From Halomonas halodenitrificans DSM 735 (GTDB lineage Bacteria > Pseudomonadota > Gammaproteobacteria > Pseudomonadales > Halomonadaceae), in the NCBI RefSeq assembly GCF_000620045.1, contig NZ_KK211058.1, positions 65,333 to 129,332 of the forward strand: a stretch of DNA of 64,000 bases. The letters are read 5' to 3'. Positions 38,093 through 46,686 of the stretch are shown here, piece by piece; position 1 is the first letter of the stretch; each line of letters opens with the position of its first letter. Made by a program: the position numbers and the translations under genes. Below the pieces are notes generated by a model that did no database searches, was not told where the DNA came from, and saw only the letters and a program-made list of their open reading frames with translations.

Positions 38093-39376
38093 ATGCTGGC
38101 TTGGCTAGGTATTATAATGCTCGTGCTGCTGCTTCTCGGATTCCCGATGATGGTTCCGCTGGCGGCGGGTACGCTGTACATGATGTTCACCGACATGACC
38201 TTCTTCGGTCCCGATCAGGCCGTCAGCTGGATGATCAACGGCGTGGGCAGCTGGGTGCTTGCCGCGGTGCCGATGTTCATCTTCGCCGCGGACATCCTGA
38301 CCAAGGGGCACACCGCTAACCGGCTGCTGGACGTGGTCGACACCTTCACCCGCCATATCCGCGGCGGGCTGCCCATCACGACGGCCGCCTCCTGCGCCCT
38401 CTTCGGCGCCGTTTCCGGCTCCACTCAGGCGACGGTGGTAGCCATGGGCGGCCCCATGCGCCCTCGCCTCCTGGCCAAGGGCTACACCGATCACTTCACC
38501 CTTGCGCTGATTATCAACGCCAGCGATATCGCCCTGCTGATTCCTCCCAGCATCGGCTTCATCATCTACGGCGTGGTGATGAAGACCTCGATCGGCGATC
38601 TTTTCCTCGCCGGCATCCTGCCCGGCTTTTTGATCCTGATGATGTTCGCGGCCTATTGCTATATCGATGCGCGGCTCAAGGGCATCGAGCCGGAGGAACG
38701 CGCGCCCTGGAAGGAACGCATCAAGGCCATTCGCAAGGTCATCCTGCCGCTCGGCTTTCCGGTACTGGTGGTCGGCGGCATCTACGGCGGCTTCTTCAGC
38801 GCGGTCGAAGCCTCCGCGGTGGCAGTCGCCTATGCGCTGATCCTGGAGGTCGTGATCTACCGTCAGGTTTCCATTCGCGATCTCGGCGGCCTGGCACTTT
38901 CGACCGGCATGATTACCGCCGTCGTCTTCATCCTGGTGGCCATCGGCGCCGCGTTCTCGCAGACCCTGGGGACGGCCGGCGTTCCCGAGCAGCTTCTCAG
39001 CCCGCTCATCGAAGGCATTGGCGATAGCCAGATACTGGCGCTGATGCTGATCGCCGCGGCCTTCTTCATCGGCTGTATGTTCGTCGATCCCATCGTCGTC
39101 ATCCTGATACTGGTGCCGATCTTCAAGCCGCTGGTCATGGCCACAGGGCTGGATCCGATTCACGTCGGCGTGATCGTGACCTTACAGGCGGCCATCGGCT
39201 CGGCGACCCCGCCCTTCGGCTGCGACATCTTCACCGCCATTGCCGTCTTCCGCCGGCCCTACATGGACGTTGTGCGCGGTACGCCGCCGTTCATCGCAAT
39301 CATGGTGCTGGCTACCTTCATTCTGATCCTGTTTCCACAGATCTCGCTGCTGCTGCCTTCACTGGGCAGCAACTAG
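38093..39376 (+). CDS. dctM: TRAP transporter large permease (DctM-like)
   Basis: A 427-aa DctM-family permease of standard length, which moves a carboxylate with sodium. Motifs include FGAVSGSTQATVVAMG, NASDIALLIPPSIGFIIYG and the C-terminal ATPPFGCDIFTAIAVF. GAGGA precedes the ATG. A strong terminator follows 33 bp after the stop. The small and large subunits are separated by 101 bp rather than overlapping, so translation is not coupled. Confidence 0.92.
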   Translation: MLAWLGIIMLVLLLLGFPMMVPLAAGTLYMMFTDMTFFGPDQAVSWMINGVGSWVLAAVPMFIFAADILTKGHTANRLLDVVDTFTRHIRGGLPITTAASCALFGAVSGSTQATVVAMGGPMRPRLLAKGYTDHFTLALIINASDIALLIPPSIGFIIYGVVMKTSIGDLFLAGILPGFLILMMFAAYCYIDARLKGIEPEERAPWKERIKAIRKVILPLGFPVLVVGGIYGGFFSAVEASAVAVAYALILEVVIYRQVSIRDLGGLALSTGMITAVVFILVAIGAAFSQTLGTAGVPEQLLSPLIEGIGDSQILALMLIAAAFFIGCMFVDPIVVILILVPIFKPLVMATGLDPIHVGVIVTLQAAIGSATPPFGCDIFTAIAVFRRPYMDVVRGTPPFIAIMVLATFILILFPQISLLLPSLGSN

Positions 39377-39408
39377 GCGACAATCCCGGGCGACCCGGAA
39401 TGGAAAAC

Positions 39409-39440
39409 GGGGGAGGCTGATGCAGCCTCCCCCTCTCTTT
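39409..39440 (+). terminator. Rho-independent terminator of the TRAP QM genes
   Basis: GGGGGAGGCTG, loop ATG, CAGCCTCCCCC, then TCTCTTT. A perfect 11-bp stem. Confidence 0.88.
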
Positions 39441-39641
39441 GGGTTCTTCGTAAACTGGCGTGAAGCGGTAGTCGACCGGGCACACCGGACGACTGGCGCC
39501 GCTAGGCGCCTCGGTGACGTTGCCTGATCTTGAGCGGCTACCGCGGGAGGCGAGTGGCTTCCGGTCGCGATGCGCAGACGCTTGCTGCGGCGGACCGATT
39601 CCACCTATCCTGCGGCGTCACGCTGATCGGCGCTGAACCAC

Positions 39642-39690
39642 AAAAAAACCGGGCGGTTTCACGGAACCCTGTCCGTTCAACCACCCGGTA
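39642..39690 (-). terminator. Rho-independent terminator of dctP
   Basis: On minus: ACCGGGTGGTT pairs with AACCGCCCGGT (one T-G wobble), enclosing an inner ACGGA/TCCGT stem, followed by a run of seven T. Confidence 0.92.
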
Positions 39691-39733
39691 TCACCGTGTC
39701 GAAGTGCCTGGGCCCTTCGACCAGGGTGCGACC

Positions 39734-40759
39734 TTATTCGGCGTCGTCGGAGTTGAACTCCTCGACCAGAATATCGAGTGCCTTCTTGCCGCGCTCGCCG
39801 ACGTCCTCGGCGAAGGTGTCGCGAACGGGGTCGGCCATTTCGCGGAACTTCTTGCGCTGCTCGTCGTTCAGCTCGATGATATTGATGTCGCTGTTTTCCT
39901 TGATGGTATCCAGACGAGTCGAGTTGAACTCGCTCTGAATGTCGTGACCCGTCTCAACGAGCTCGGCAGTCACCTCGTCGAGCATCGCCTGGTGCTCGTC
40001 GTCCAGGCCTTCATACCAGTCGCTGTTGCCCATCAGCGTGGCCACGAATTGCGCCTGCTTGGCAAAGATCATGTAGTCCTGAACTTCGTAGAAACCCATC
40101 TCTTCATGGGCGAATACCGGCTGGATATTGCCTTCCGCCTGACCCTGCTGCAGGGCGCTGTAGAGCTCGCCGTAGGCAATAGAGATGGGAGCGGCTCCGT
40201 AAGCCTTGTACGCTTCGCGCAGCAGGCTGTTGTCCATGACGCGAATCTGCAGGCCGTCCATGTCGGCCGGCTCTTCGATCGCCTTGTTGGTCGTCCACAC
40301 CTGGTAGCCTTCGGCCAGTTCGGCGAGTGGAACGAGACCGCGCTCGCGGAAGGCTTCCTGCCAGGGATCGCTCTTGAGAAATTCCGGCGAGTTAAGCACT
40401 TCCACCGTTTTCATCTGATCCGCGGGCATGACGAAGTTCAGGCTGAGAAGCTGACTTTCGGGAACCGTGCCGCCCAGTGCACCCGAGCCAAAGCCCAGCG
40501 GGATCGAGCCGCCCTGGATCGCATCGTAGAGAGCCGAATAGGTAGAACCCCAGGAGCCGTAGGGAAGCAGCTCGACGGTGACCTCGCCGTCGGTCTTCTC
40601 CTCGACCAGCTTCTTGAACTCCACCGCATAGCCGTGCTGAACGCTGCCCTCGATTTCCTCGAGGCCGAAACGCCACGTCTCGGCGCTGGCCGATGTCGCC
40701 GCGCTCATCATGCCAACGGCGGCAACCCCGAGGGCGATCTTGCTCAGTTTCATGTTCAT
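39734..40759 (-). CDS. dctP: TRAP transporter solute-binding protein (DctP-like)
   Basis: A 341-aa periplasmic binding protein. The signal peptide spans about residues 1-25 (ending SASA). The DctP signature DMDGLQIRVMDN includes the conserved arginine that salt-bridges a carboxylate ligand, followed by the GELYSALQQGQAEG helix. The ligand is therefore probably a carboxylic acid, but which one is unknown. I chose the ATG at 40759 with AGAGGAA upstream; the longer frame is not signal-like. It is transcribed toward the QM genes at 37404-39376, its likely partners. Confidence 0.9.
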   Translation of the reverse strand: MNMKLSKIALGVAAVGMMSAATSASAETWRFGLEEIEGSVQHGYAVEFKKLVEEKTDGEVTVELLPYGSWGSTYSALYDAIQGGSIPLGFGSGALGGTVPESQLLSLNFVMPADQMKTVEVLNSPEFLKSDPWQEAFRERGLVPLAELAEGYQVWTTNKAIEEPADMDGLQIRVMDNSLLREAYKAYGAAPISIAYGELYSALQQGQAEGNIQPVFAHEEMGFYEVQDYMIFAKQAQFVATLMGNSDWYEGLDDEHQAMLDEVTAELVETGHDIQSEFNSTRLDTIKENSDINIIELNDEQRKKFREMADPVRDTFAEDVGERGKKALDILVEEFNSDDAE

Positions 40760-40988
40760 TATGCGTCGTTCCTCTCTTGTTGATGTAACTTTAGAGAAGA
40801 GCAAAGTCATCCCCATGTCAAGCCGGGGGCGCCCCCGGTCGGCGTGCCATAATGCCCGGCCCGCCGTCCTGTCACGGGTCTCTGCACCGGGGTGCGGAAC
40901 CCTGCCGACCCTGTTATGGTCTGAGGTTTTCACGCTTTATTTCCATTCATGTCAGGCGCCGTTGGCGCCGGAATCACAAGTGAGTTTC

Positions 40989-41756
40989 ATGAAACGACTG
41001 CTGACGACCGCCTCCCTCGCCGCCCTGATGGGCGCCGCGCCCCTGGCGATCGGTGCCCCGGAAAGTGACGAAGAGAAACTGGGCTACAGCCTGGGGGTGA
41101 CCCTGGGACAGAGCATCCAGCAGGATGTCGAGAGCCTCGATGTCGACGCCTTCACCCAGGCGATTCAGGATGTCTTCGCCGGCGATGACCTCGAGCTAAG
41201 CGACGAGGAGATGGCCGAGACGCTGATGACCTTCCAGCAGCAGGCCGCGGCGGCACGCCAGGAAGAAGCCGCGGCCGCCGCCGAAGCCAACCGCGCCGAA
41301 GGCGAGGCCTATCTGGCCGAGAACGCCGAGCGCGACGGCGTCGAGACGACCGACTCCGGCCTGCAGTATCGTGAACTGGCGTCCGGCGAGGGTGCCAGCC
41401 CCGGCGCCCAGGACAGCGTCGAGGTGCACTACGAGGGCACCCTGATCGACGGCACCGTCTTCGACAGCTCCTATGCGCGTGGCGAGCCGGTCAGCTTCCG
41501 CGTCGACCAGGTGATCGAAGGCTGGCAGGAAGCCCTGCAGCTGATGAGCGTGGGAGACACCTGGGAGATCACCATTCCCCATGAGCTCGCTTATGGCGCC
41601 CAGGGCCAGGGGCCCATCGGACCCTATGAGACCCTGACGTTCAAGGTCGAGCTGCTGGGCATCAACGACGCCCAGACGTCATCCGGCGACAGCGCCGACG
41701 CGAGCGTTGACGAGGGCGACGAGGATGCCGCCGACGCTAGCGACGCGAGTGAGTAA
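40989..41756 (+). CDS. FKBP-type peptidyl-prolyl isomerase, FkpA/Mip-like
   Basis: A 255-aa exported foldase. A signal peptide (about 1-22) precedes an N-terminal helical dimerisation domain (SLGVTLGQSIQQDV; long Ala/Glu helix to about residue 110). The FKBP domain follows (about 120-225) with VEVHYEGTLIDGTVFDSSYARG and the active-site FRVDQVIEGWQEAL. The last 30 residues are an acidic Asp/Ser/Ala tail, an unusual addition typical of halophile proteins. No clear Shine-Dalgarno precedes the ATG. Confidence 0.92.
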   Translation: MKRLLTTASLAALMGAAPLAIGAPESDEEKLGYSLGVTLGQSIQQDVESLDVDAFTQAIQDVFAGDDLELSDEEMAETLMTFQQQAAAARQEEAAAAAEANRAEGEAYLAENAERDGVETTDSGLQYRELASGEGASPGAQDSVEVHYEGTLIDGTVFDSSYARGEPVSFRVDQVIEGWQEALQLMSVGDTWEITIPHELAYGAQGQGPIGPYETLTFKVELLGINDAQTSSGDSADASVDEGDEDAADASDASE

Positions 41757-42810
41757 GCCTCGGTCGGGCACGCGGGCAGCCCTCGCCATGCTTGCCGCGC
41801 TGCCCGCGGCCTCGCTGCTCGCCGATACGCCGCCCCCCCAGCCACTCCCGGCGCTGGCCGCCAGCCCCGCAGAGACCAGCGTGCTCGGCGTCTCCTCGGG
41901 GGGCTATATGGCGACTCAGCTGGCCGTGGCCTGGCCTGAACGCTTCACCGGGCTTGGCGTCCTGGCCGCCGGCCCCTGGTCCTGTGCCCAGGGCTCACTG
42001 GGGCTGGCGCTGGGTCAGTGCATGTCCACCCGGCGCGGCATGCCCGATATGCAGGCGCTGACACAGCGCCTTGCAGGCTATCGTGAGCGCGACCTGGTCG
42101 GCGAGGCCGAGGCGCTGGAGGCACTCAGGGTCTATGTCTGGCATGGCGGCGCCGACGAGGTCGTCGAACCACGGCTGGGAGAGGCGCTGGCCGAGCAGTT
42201 CCGCGGCTGGCTGAAGGACCCCTCGCAGCTCCAGCTGCGCCAGGATGCCGAGGTGGGCCATGGCTGGCCCGTCGACACCACGGTGGCTCATGCCGATGGC
42301 GACGAGCTGGCCGACTGCCATGACGCCGGCCCCCCCCATCTGCTGGCCTGCGGGCTGGATATCGCCGGTGATGCCCTGCACTGGCTGCACGGTGACCAAA
42401 CCGCCCCCACGGGCGGTGCGCCTCCCGGCGAGCTGCAACGCTTCGACCAGGGCGACTACGACGCCAAGGGGCTTGCCGATACCGGCTATCTGTTCGTCCC
42501 GGAAGGATGCGAGGCGGGTGGCTGTCGGGTCAGCATGGCCCTGCATGGCTGCAGCATGGCCGCCGAACAGATCGGCGAGGCCTTCGTTCGCCACTCCGGG
42601 CTCAATGCCTGGGCGGCGGAGAACCGCCGTATCGTGGTCTACCCCCAGGCCGAGACTCGCCTGGGCAACCCCCAGGCGTGCTGGGACTGGTGGGGCTATG
42701 CGGAGAGCACCTGGCAGATCGACCCCATGCACGATAGCCGTCAGGGCACCCAGACGCGTGCCTTGATGGCCATGCTGGAGCGGCTTCAGGACACGCCCCG
42801 GACACGCTGA
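41749..42810 (+). CDS. Exported PHB-depolymerase-like esterase
   Basis: A protein of about 353 aa with an N-terminal signal sequence (AALAMLAALPAASLLA) and an alpha/beta-hydrolase core. The lipase box is GVSSGGYMAT, an Asp region WHGGADEVV, and a C-terminal half with FVPEGCEAGG, ALHGCSM and YPQAE-x-CWDWWGY. This arrangement resembles periplasmic/extracellular poly(3-hydroxybutyrate) depolymerases. The start is uncertain: GTG at 41749, overlapping the FKBP stop, gives a good signal peptide, whereas TTG at 41707 or ATG at 41725 would lie deeper in the FKBP gene. Substrate inferred, not shown. Confidence 0.75.
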   Translation: MSKPRSGTRAALAMLAALPAASLLADTPPPQPLPALAASPAETSVLGVSSGGYMATQLAVAWPERFTGLGVLAAGPWSCAQGSLGLALGQCMSTRRGMPDMQALTQRLAGYRERDLVGEAEALEALRVYVWHGGADEVVEPRLGEALAEQFRGWLKDPSQLQLRQDAEVGHGWPVDTTVAHADGDELADCHDAGPPHLLACGLDIAGDALHWLHGDQTAPTGGAPPGELQRFDQGDYDAKGLADTGYLFVPEGCEAGGCRVSMALHGCSMAAEQIGEAFVRHSGLNAWAAENRRIVVYPQAETRLGNPQACWDWWGYAESTWQIDPMHDSRQGTQTRALMAMLERLQDTPRTR

Positions 42811-42886
42811 TCGGCGGCGCTGCACGAGGGCCTATCCAGGACGCCTCGTGCCGCGCAGGCTTCCGTGCGAGAGACTGGAAAAGAGC

Positions 42887-43480
42887 CTAGAGCGCCTCGC
42901 GCAGCGCGACGAGCAGGCCCTGATGCGAGGGAGAGTAGAGCACCCGCCGCCGAATCTCGCCCTCGTTATCCACCAGGTAGAGTGACGAGCTGTGGTCGAT
43001 GGAGTAATCCATGGCCGAGTCCGGCGCCTCGACCCGGCGCCACACGACGCCATAGCGTTCCGCCAGTTCCTCGAGCCGCGCCGGGCTGCCGGTAGCGCCG
43101 ATGAAGCGCTCACCGAAGAAGGCCAGATACTCGTCCAGCCGCTCGAGGCTGTCGCGTTCGGGATCCACGGAGACCATCAGCGGCACGACCCGCTCGCGCT
43201 GGGCGGGCTCGAGCTCCGCCAGCGCCTGACGCACCACCGCCAGGCTCATGGGGCAGACATCGGGGCAATGGGTGTAGCCGAAGAAGACCACCGCCAGCTG
43301 ATCATCGTCCAGGCGCTCGAGGCTGAAGTCCCCTCCCCGGGTCGAGGGCAGCTCTATCGGCCCGCCAACGGGCGCGCCGTCGGCTCCGGTGCCCAACTGC
43401 TGCTGGTACCAGCCGACGCCACCCAGCGCCAGCAGCAGCCCGATCAGGGCGATGCCGGCCCAGACTCCCTTGCGCTTCAT
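42887..43480 (-). CDS. SCO1/SenC family copper chaperone
   Basis: A 197-aa membrane-anchored (helix about 6-26) periplasmic thioredoxin-fold protein. The copper site is Cys72 and Cys76 in GYTHCPDVCPM with His163 in YSIDHSSSLYLVD. SCO proteins deliver copper to CuA centres, mainly of cytochrome oxidase; in a nos-bearing genome N2O reductase is another conceivable client. Its ATG overlaps the stop of the upstream membrane protein (ATGA), so the two are co-translated. Confidence 0.92.
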   Translation of the reverse strand: MKRKGVWAGIALIGLLLALGGVGWYQQQLGTGADGAPVGGPIELPSTRGGDFSLERLDDDQLAVVFFGYTHCPDVCPMSLAVVRQALAELEPAQRERVVPLMVSVDPERDSLERLDEYLAFFGERFIGATGSPARLEELAERYGVVWRRVEAPDSAMDYSIDHSSSLYLVDNEGEIRRRVLYSPSHQGLLVALREAL

Positions 43481-43983
43481 GGCGCGTCCTCCTCTACCTC
43501 GAAATCGAACCCGCTGCCCAGCTTACCATCGGCCGTCTCGACAATGACACGCGCCCGCCAGGGCATCACCGCCTCGGTGCAGATCGGTATCTGCCCCACG
43601 CCGCGATAACGCCCGTCGTCGTCGGCACTCAGGGGGTAGCGATGCAGCCCCATGTCCATGTCATGGCCGACAAAATCCACCACCACGCGCTCGGCATTCA
43701 CGCCCTCCAGGGATACCTCGAGCGGCATATGTTGCAGGGCTCGAATCCGGCCCCGCACCCCGAGGTCGAGTGTCAGCCGACGCCCATCACCCAACTCGGC
43801 CTGGCAGGGCCCGGCACTCAGCTCGCACTCGGGCACTTCGGGATACCAGCGTACCTGCCCCACGTCACGCAGTTGATGGCTGACCAAAAAGAACAGGGCC
43901 ACGATCACCGTGCCCAGGGTAAACAGCACCAGCAGGCGCAACAGCGGCGGACGTGGAGTCGATGTCATGGTGGAATCTGCCAT
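43477..43983 (-). CDS. Membrane-anchored periplasmic protein coupled to SCO, FixH/YtkA-like
   Basis: A 168-aa protein with one N-terminal helix (LLRLLVLFTLGTVIVALFFL) and a beta-rich periplasmic domain. The segment FVGHDMDMGLHRYPL clusters His and Met residues as copper-binding proteins do, and is followed by VGQIPICTEAVMPW, which resembles the FixH/YtkA fold pattern. Function is unknown; overlap with the SCO gene suggests a part in copper delivery. Start ATG at 43983; an ATG five codons later is also possible. No good Shine-Dalgarno. Confidence 0.65.
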   Translation of the reverse strand: MADSTMTSTPRPPLLRLLVLFTLGTVIVALFFLVSHQLRDVGQVRWYPEVPECELSAGPCQAELGDGRRLTLDLGVRGRIRALQHMPLEVSLEGVNAERVVVDFVGHDMDMGLHRYPLSADDDGRYRGVGQIPICTEAVMPWRARVIVETADGKLGSGFDFEVEEDAP

Positions 43984-44093
43984 GGGGGGGTCGTGGTCAT
44001 CACGCTGGAGAACGAATATCGGCAAGCTTACCAGCATTCGTTTGTGGCAGACTGCGGAACGATGTCGCAGGCAACAAGACCAAGGAGGCCGAC

Positions 44094-45011
44094 ATGGCGG
44101 AGATTGCGGGTGCACTGGGGCCTTTGTTCCTGTTGATCCTGCTGGGCAGCGTACTGGGCTGGCTGCGTCAGCCAGGAGCCGACTTCTGGCCACAACTGGA
44201 GCGGCTGATCTATTTCCTGCTGTTCCCCGCCATGCTGGTCGCGACCCTGGCCACCGCCGATGTCAGCCAGGTGCCGGTCACCCGGGTGGCAATCGCCCTG
44301 CTGGGCGCCATGGTGACCTTCGCCGCACTGCTGTGGAGAATGCGCGGCTGGCTGGGCATGGAGGCCGCGGCCTTCACCTCCGCCTTCCAGGGCGCACTGC
44401 GCTTCAATACCTATGTGGGCGTGGCCGGCGCCGCCGCCCTGCATGGAGCGCCGGGGGCGACCGTGGCCGCGGTGGCCGTGGCGCTGATGGTGCCGGTGGT
44501 CAACGTCCTCTGCGTCGGCAGCTTTATCGCCGCGGGCACCCTGGGCCGCGGCAGCCTGGGCAAGAGCCTGGCGGCCCTGAGTCGCAACCCGCTGATCCTG
44601 GCCTGCCTGGTCGGCATCGGGCTCAATATCGGCGGCATCGGCCTGCCGGGCTGGAGCGAAGCCACGGTGGAGCTGCTGGGGCGCGCGGCCCTGCCCCTGG
44701 GCCTGGTCGCGGTAGGGGTAGCGCTGCGTCCCGCCGCCCTGGTTCGCCGCGACCGTGGCATCTGGGCCAGCCATCTGGTCAAGCTGGGGTTGATGCCGGC
44801 CACGGCCTTGATCCTGGCCCTGCTGTTAGGGCTCGACCCAGTGAGCCGCGATGTGGTGCTGCTGTTCGCGGCGCTACCCACCGCGACCTCGGCCTATATC
44901 CTGGCCCGCCAGCTGGGCGGAGACGCCGAGATGATGGCCGCCCTGATTACCGGCCAGACCCTGCTGGCCATGGCGACCCTGCCACTGTGGCTGCGCCTGG
45001 CGGGAGCCTGA
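44094..45011 (+). CDS. AEC family transporter (auxin efflux carrier-like)
   Basis: A 305-aa protein with about ten hydrophobic helices arranged as two five-helix repeats. The segments RFNTYVGVA, the central SRNPLILACLVGIGLNIGG and the C-terminal LPTATSAYILARQLGGD are AEC-family patterns. Related bacterial proteins move malonate/malate or unknown anions; the substrate here is not inferable. AAGGAGG precedes the ATG at 44094. Confidence 0.88.
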   Translation: MAEIAGALGPLFLLILLGSVLGWLRQPGADFWPQLERLIYFLLFPAMLVATLATADVSQVPVTRVAIALLGAMVTFAALLWRMRGWLGMEAAAFTSAFQGALRFNTYVGVAGAAALHGAPGATVAAVAVALMVPVVNVLCVGSFIAAGTLGRGSLGKSLAALSRNPLILACLVGIGLNIGGIGLPGWSEATVELLGRAALPLGLVAVGVALRPAALVRRDRGIWASHLVKLGLMPATALILALLLGLDPVSRDVVLLFAALPTATSAYILARQLGGDAEMMAALITGQTLLAMATLPLWLRLAGA

Positions 45012-45044
45012 GAGACGCTTTAATAAAAAACGTTCGCATTTGTG

Positions 45045-45075
45045 TTGACGAAACAAACGAGAACGATTACTCTTT
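45045..45075 (+). promoter_or_regulatory. Candidate promoter with Fur-like sequence before the putative sRNA
   Basis: TTGACG at 45045-45050 could be a -35. A weak -10 (TTACTC or TACTCT) falls 16-17 bp later. Across this spacer AACGAGAACGATTAC matches 12 of 15 positions of the AATGAGAATGATTAT type of Fur box. The region is AT-rich against its surroundings. Both calls rest on eye comparison. Confidence 0.35.
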
Positions 45076-45077
45076 CC

Positions 45078-45195
45078 TTGTCGGCGTTGATGAGGCGCCG
45101 TCACCGGGCAGGACCCGCCAGTCTCCTGCCCTGGTTTCTCCCTCCTCATTGCTAGTCACGGTCTTGCGCCACCCTCCTCGGAGGGTGGCTTTTTT
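45078..45195 (+). ncRNA. Candidate small RNA between the AEC gene and hemN
   Basis: A transcript of about 118 nt would contain a strong internal hairpin (GGGCAGGA, 10-nt loop, TCCTGCCC; 45106-45131). An unpaired CU-rich stretch follows (TCTCCCTCCTCATTGCTAG, 45137-45155) that could pair with Shine-Dalgarno sequences. It ends with a perfect terminator carrying a U-tail. This is the architecture of Hfq-dependent sRNAs. No ORF of note lies within. Alternatively it is simply the long 3' UTR of the AEC transporter gene, or an sRNA processed from it. Confidence 0.45.
45168..45195 (+). terminator. Rho-independent terminator of the putative sRNA / AEC gene
   Basis: GCCACCCTCC, loop TC (a larger loop forms if the closing pairs open), GGAGGGTGGC, then TTTTTT. 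A perfect 10-bp stem oriented plus, ending 2 bp before the hemN stop codon. It has no T-run in the minus direction, so it does not serve hemN. Confidence 0.9.
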
Positions 45196-45197
45196 GC

Positions 45198-46583
45198 TTA
45201 TACCGTGCGCGAATAGCGCCCCTTGCTGTGGGCCAGGTAGGCATCGAAGGCCATGGCGGCGTTACGCATCATCAACCGACCCGCCGGGAGCAGCTCGATC
45301 TCGGCCTCGTGGATCGCCAGCAGGCCGTCATCGGCCATCTCCTGAAGCTCGCTCAGGGCATCGGCGAAATAGTCACGGAAGACGATGCCGTGTTCGTCCT
45401 CGATGGCGGCGAAGTCGATGCGGTTATGGCACATCAAGGCGTTGATCACGTCGCGACGCAGGCGATCATCGTCGCTGAGCCGGTAGCCGCGGAATACCCC
45501 CAGGCGCCCTTCCTGCAGGCGATGCTGATACTGGGCCGTCTCCTTGACGTTCTGGCTGTAGGTGTCGCCGACCTTGCCGATGGACGTGATGCCCAGGCCG
45601 ATCATGTCGCAGTCGGCATGGGTCGAGTAACCCTGGAAGTTGCGCTGCAGGGTGCCGTTCTCCCGGGCCAGGGTCAGCTCATCCTCGGGGAGGGCGAAGT
45701 GGTCCATGCCGATATAGACGTACCCGGCCTCGGTCAGCCGACGGATGGTCAGCTCCAGCAGCTCCAGCTTGCGCTCCGGCGGCGGCATGTCCTCGGGACG
45801 AATCAGACGCTGGGCCTTGAACAGCTCCGGCAGGTGGGCATAGCTGTAGGTGGCGATGCGATCCGGGCGCAGGGCGATGATCTTGTCCAGGGTGGTATCG
45901 AAGCTGGCCACCGTCTGCAGCGGCAGGCCATAGATCAGATCGACGCTGATCGACTCGAAGCCCGCCTCGCGGGCGGCGTGCATGAGGGAGATGACATCCT
46001 CCTCGCTCTGCACACGGTTGACGGCCTTCTGGACGTCGAGGTCGAAGTCCTGCACCCCGAAGCTCAGGCGGTTGAAGCCCAGCGCACGCAGTTCATGGAT
46101 CTGTTCGGGAGTGACGGTGCGCGGGTCCACCTCCAGCGAGAACTCGCGCTCCTCTGGCGGTGCGAAGTGGAAGGCATCATCCAGGCTCGCCATCAGTTCG
46201 CCCAGCTGGGCATTGCTCAGGTAGGTCGGCGTCCCCCCGCCCAGGTGCAGCTGGGTCATGCGCCGTGTCTCGTCGAACAGCGCTCCCTGCACACGGATCT
46301 CCTGCTGAAGCCAGGCCAGGTATTCCGCCGCACGCTCGGTATTATGAGTAATGATCTTGTTGCAGGCGCAGTAGTAGCAGAGGCTCTTGCAGAAGGGAAT
46401 ATGCACATAGACCGACAGCGGCTTGGGCACGGCGGCCCCGTTGCTGCGCTGGGCGGCCGCACGATAATCATCCTCGGCGAAGGCCGCATGGAACTGAGGC
46501 GCCGTGGGATAGGAGGTGTAACGTGGCCCGGGGCGGTCATATTTCTCGACCAGGGGACGGTTGAAGAGCTGGTGGTCTTGCAT
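45198..46583 (-). CDS. hemN: Oxygen-independent coproporphyrinogen III oxidase
   Basis: A 461-aa radical-SAM enzyme that converts coproporphyrinogen III to protoporphyrinogen IX without oxygen, needed for heme under anaerobiosis. The [4Fe-4S] cluster cysteines are Cys65, Cys69 and Cys72 (IPFCKSLCYYCACNK). YTSYPTAPQF at the N-terminus and HLGGGTPTYLS are also HemN signatures. Length equals E. coli HemN. The ATG at 46583 aligns with homologues; the frame remains open far upstream as an artefact of GC bias. An FNR-type box lies upstream. Confidence 0.95.
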   Translation of the reverse strand: MQDHQLFNRPLVEKYDRPGPRYTSYPTAPQFHAAFAEDDYRAAAQRSNGAAVPKPLSVYVHIPFCKSLCYYCACNKIITHNTERAAEYLAWLQQEIRVQGALFDETRRMTQLHLGGGTPTYLSNAQLGELMASLDDAFHFAPPEEREFSLEVDPRTVTPEQIHELRALGFNRLSFGVQDFDLDVQKAVNRVQSEEDVISLMHAAREAGFESISVDLIYGLPLQTVASFDTTLDKIIALRPDRIATYSYAHLPELFKAQRLIRPEDMPPPERKLELLELTIRRLTEAGYVYIGMDHFALPEDELTLARENGTLQRNFQGYSTHADCDMIGLGITSIGKVGDTYSQNVKETAQYQHRLQEGRLGVFRGYRLSDDDRLRRDVINALMCHNRIDFAAIEDEHGIVFRDYFADALSELQEMADDGLLAIHEAEIELLPAGRLMMRNAAMAFDAYLAHSKGRYSRTV

Positions 46584-46686
46584 GATCAAACGGCCTCGTT
46601 GAATGCCTTGGCATCGTCCTGGCGATGCCCGATGGTGCGCAGTATGCCAGCCCGTAGCCGGCGCGTCGGTACCCTTGTGGAGGTAG

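Larger units (their letters stand above)
39377..39733. other. Structured convergent intergenic region between dctM and dctP
   Basis: A 357-bp gap without a gene. It contains, in order, the dctM terminator (39409-39440), a hairpin AGTCG-A-CCGG / CCGG-A-CGACT (39470-39494), the abutting GGCGCC-GCTA-GGCGCC hairpin (39495-39510), and the dctP terminator read on minus (39642-39690). Confidence 0.7.

Noticed and set aside
43910..45445. Long plus-strand frame (511 codons) covering the AEC gene and the sRNA region
   Set aside because: It is out of frame with the AEC transporter, Arg/Gly/Pro-rich and without a ribosome-binding site.
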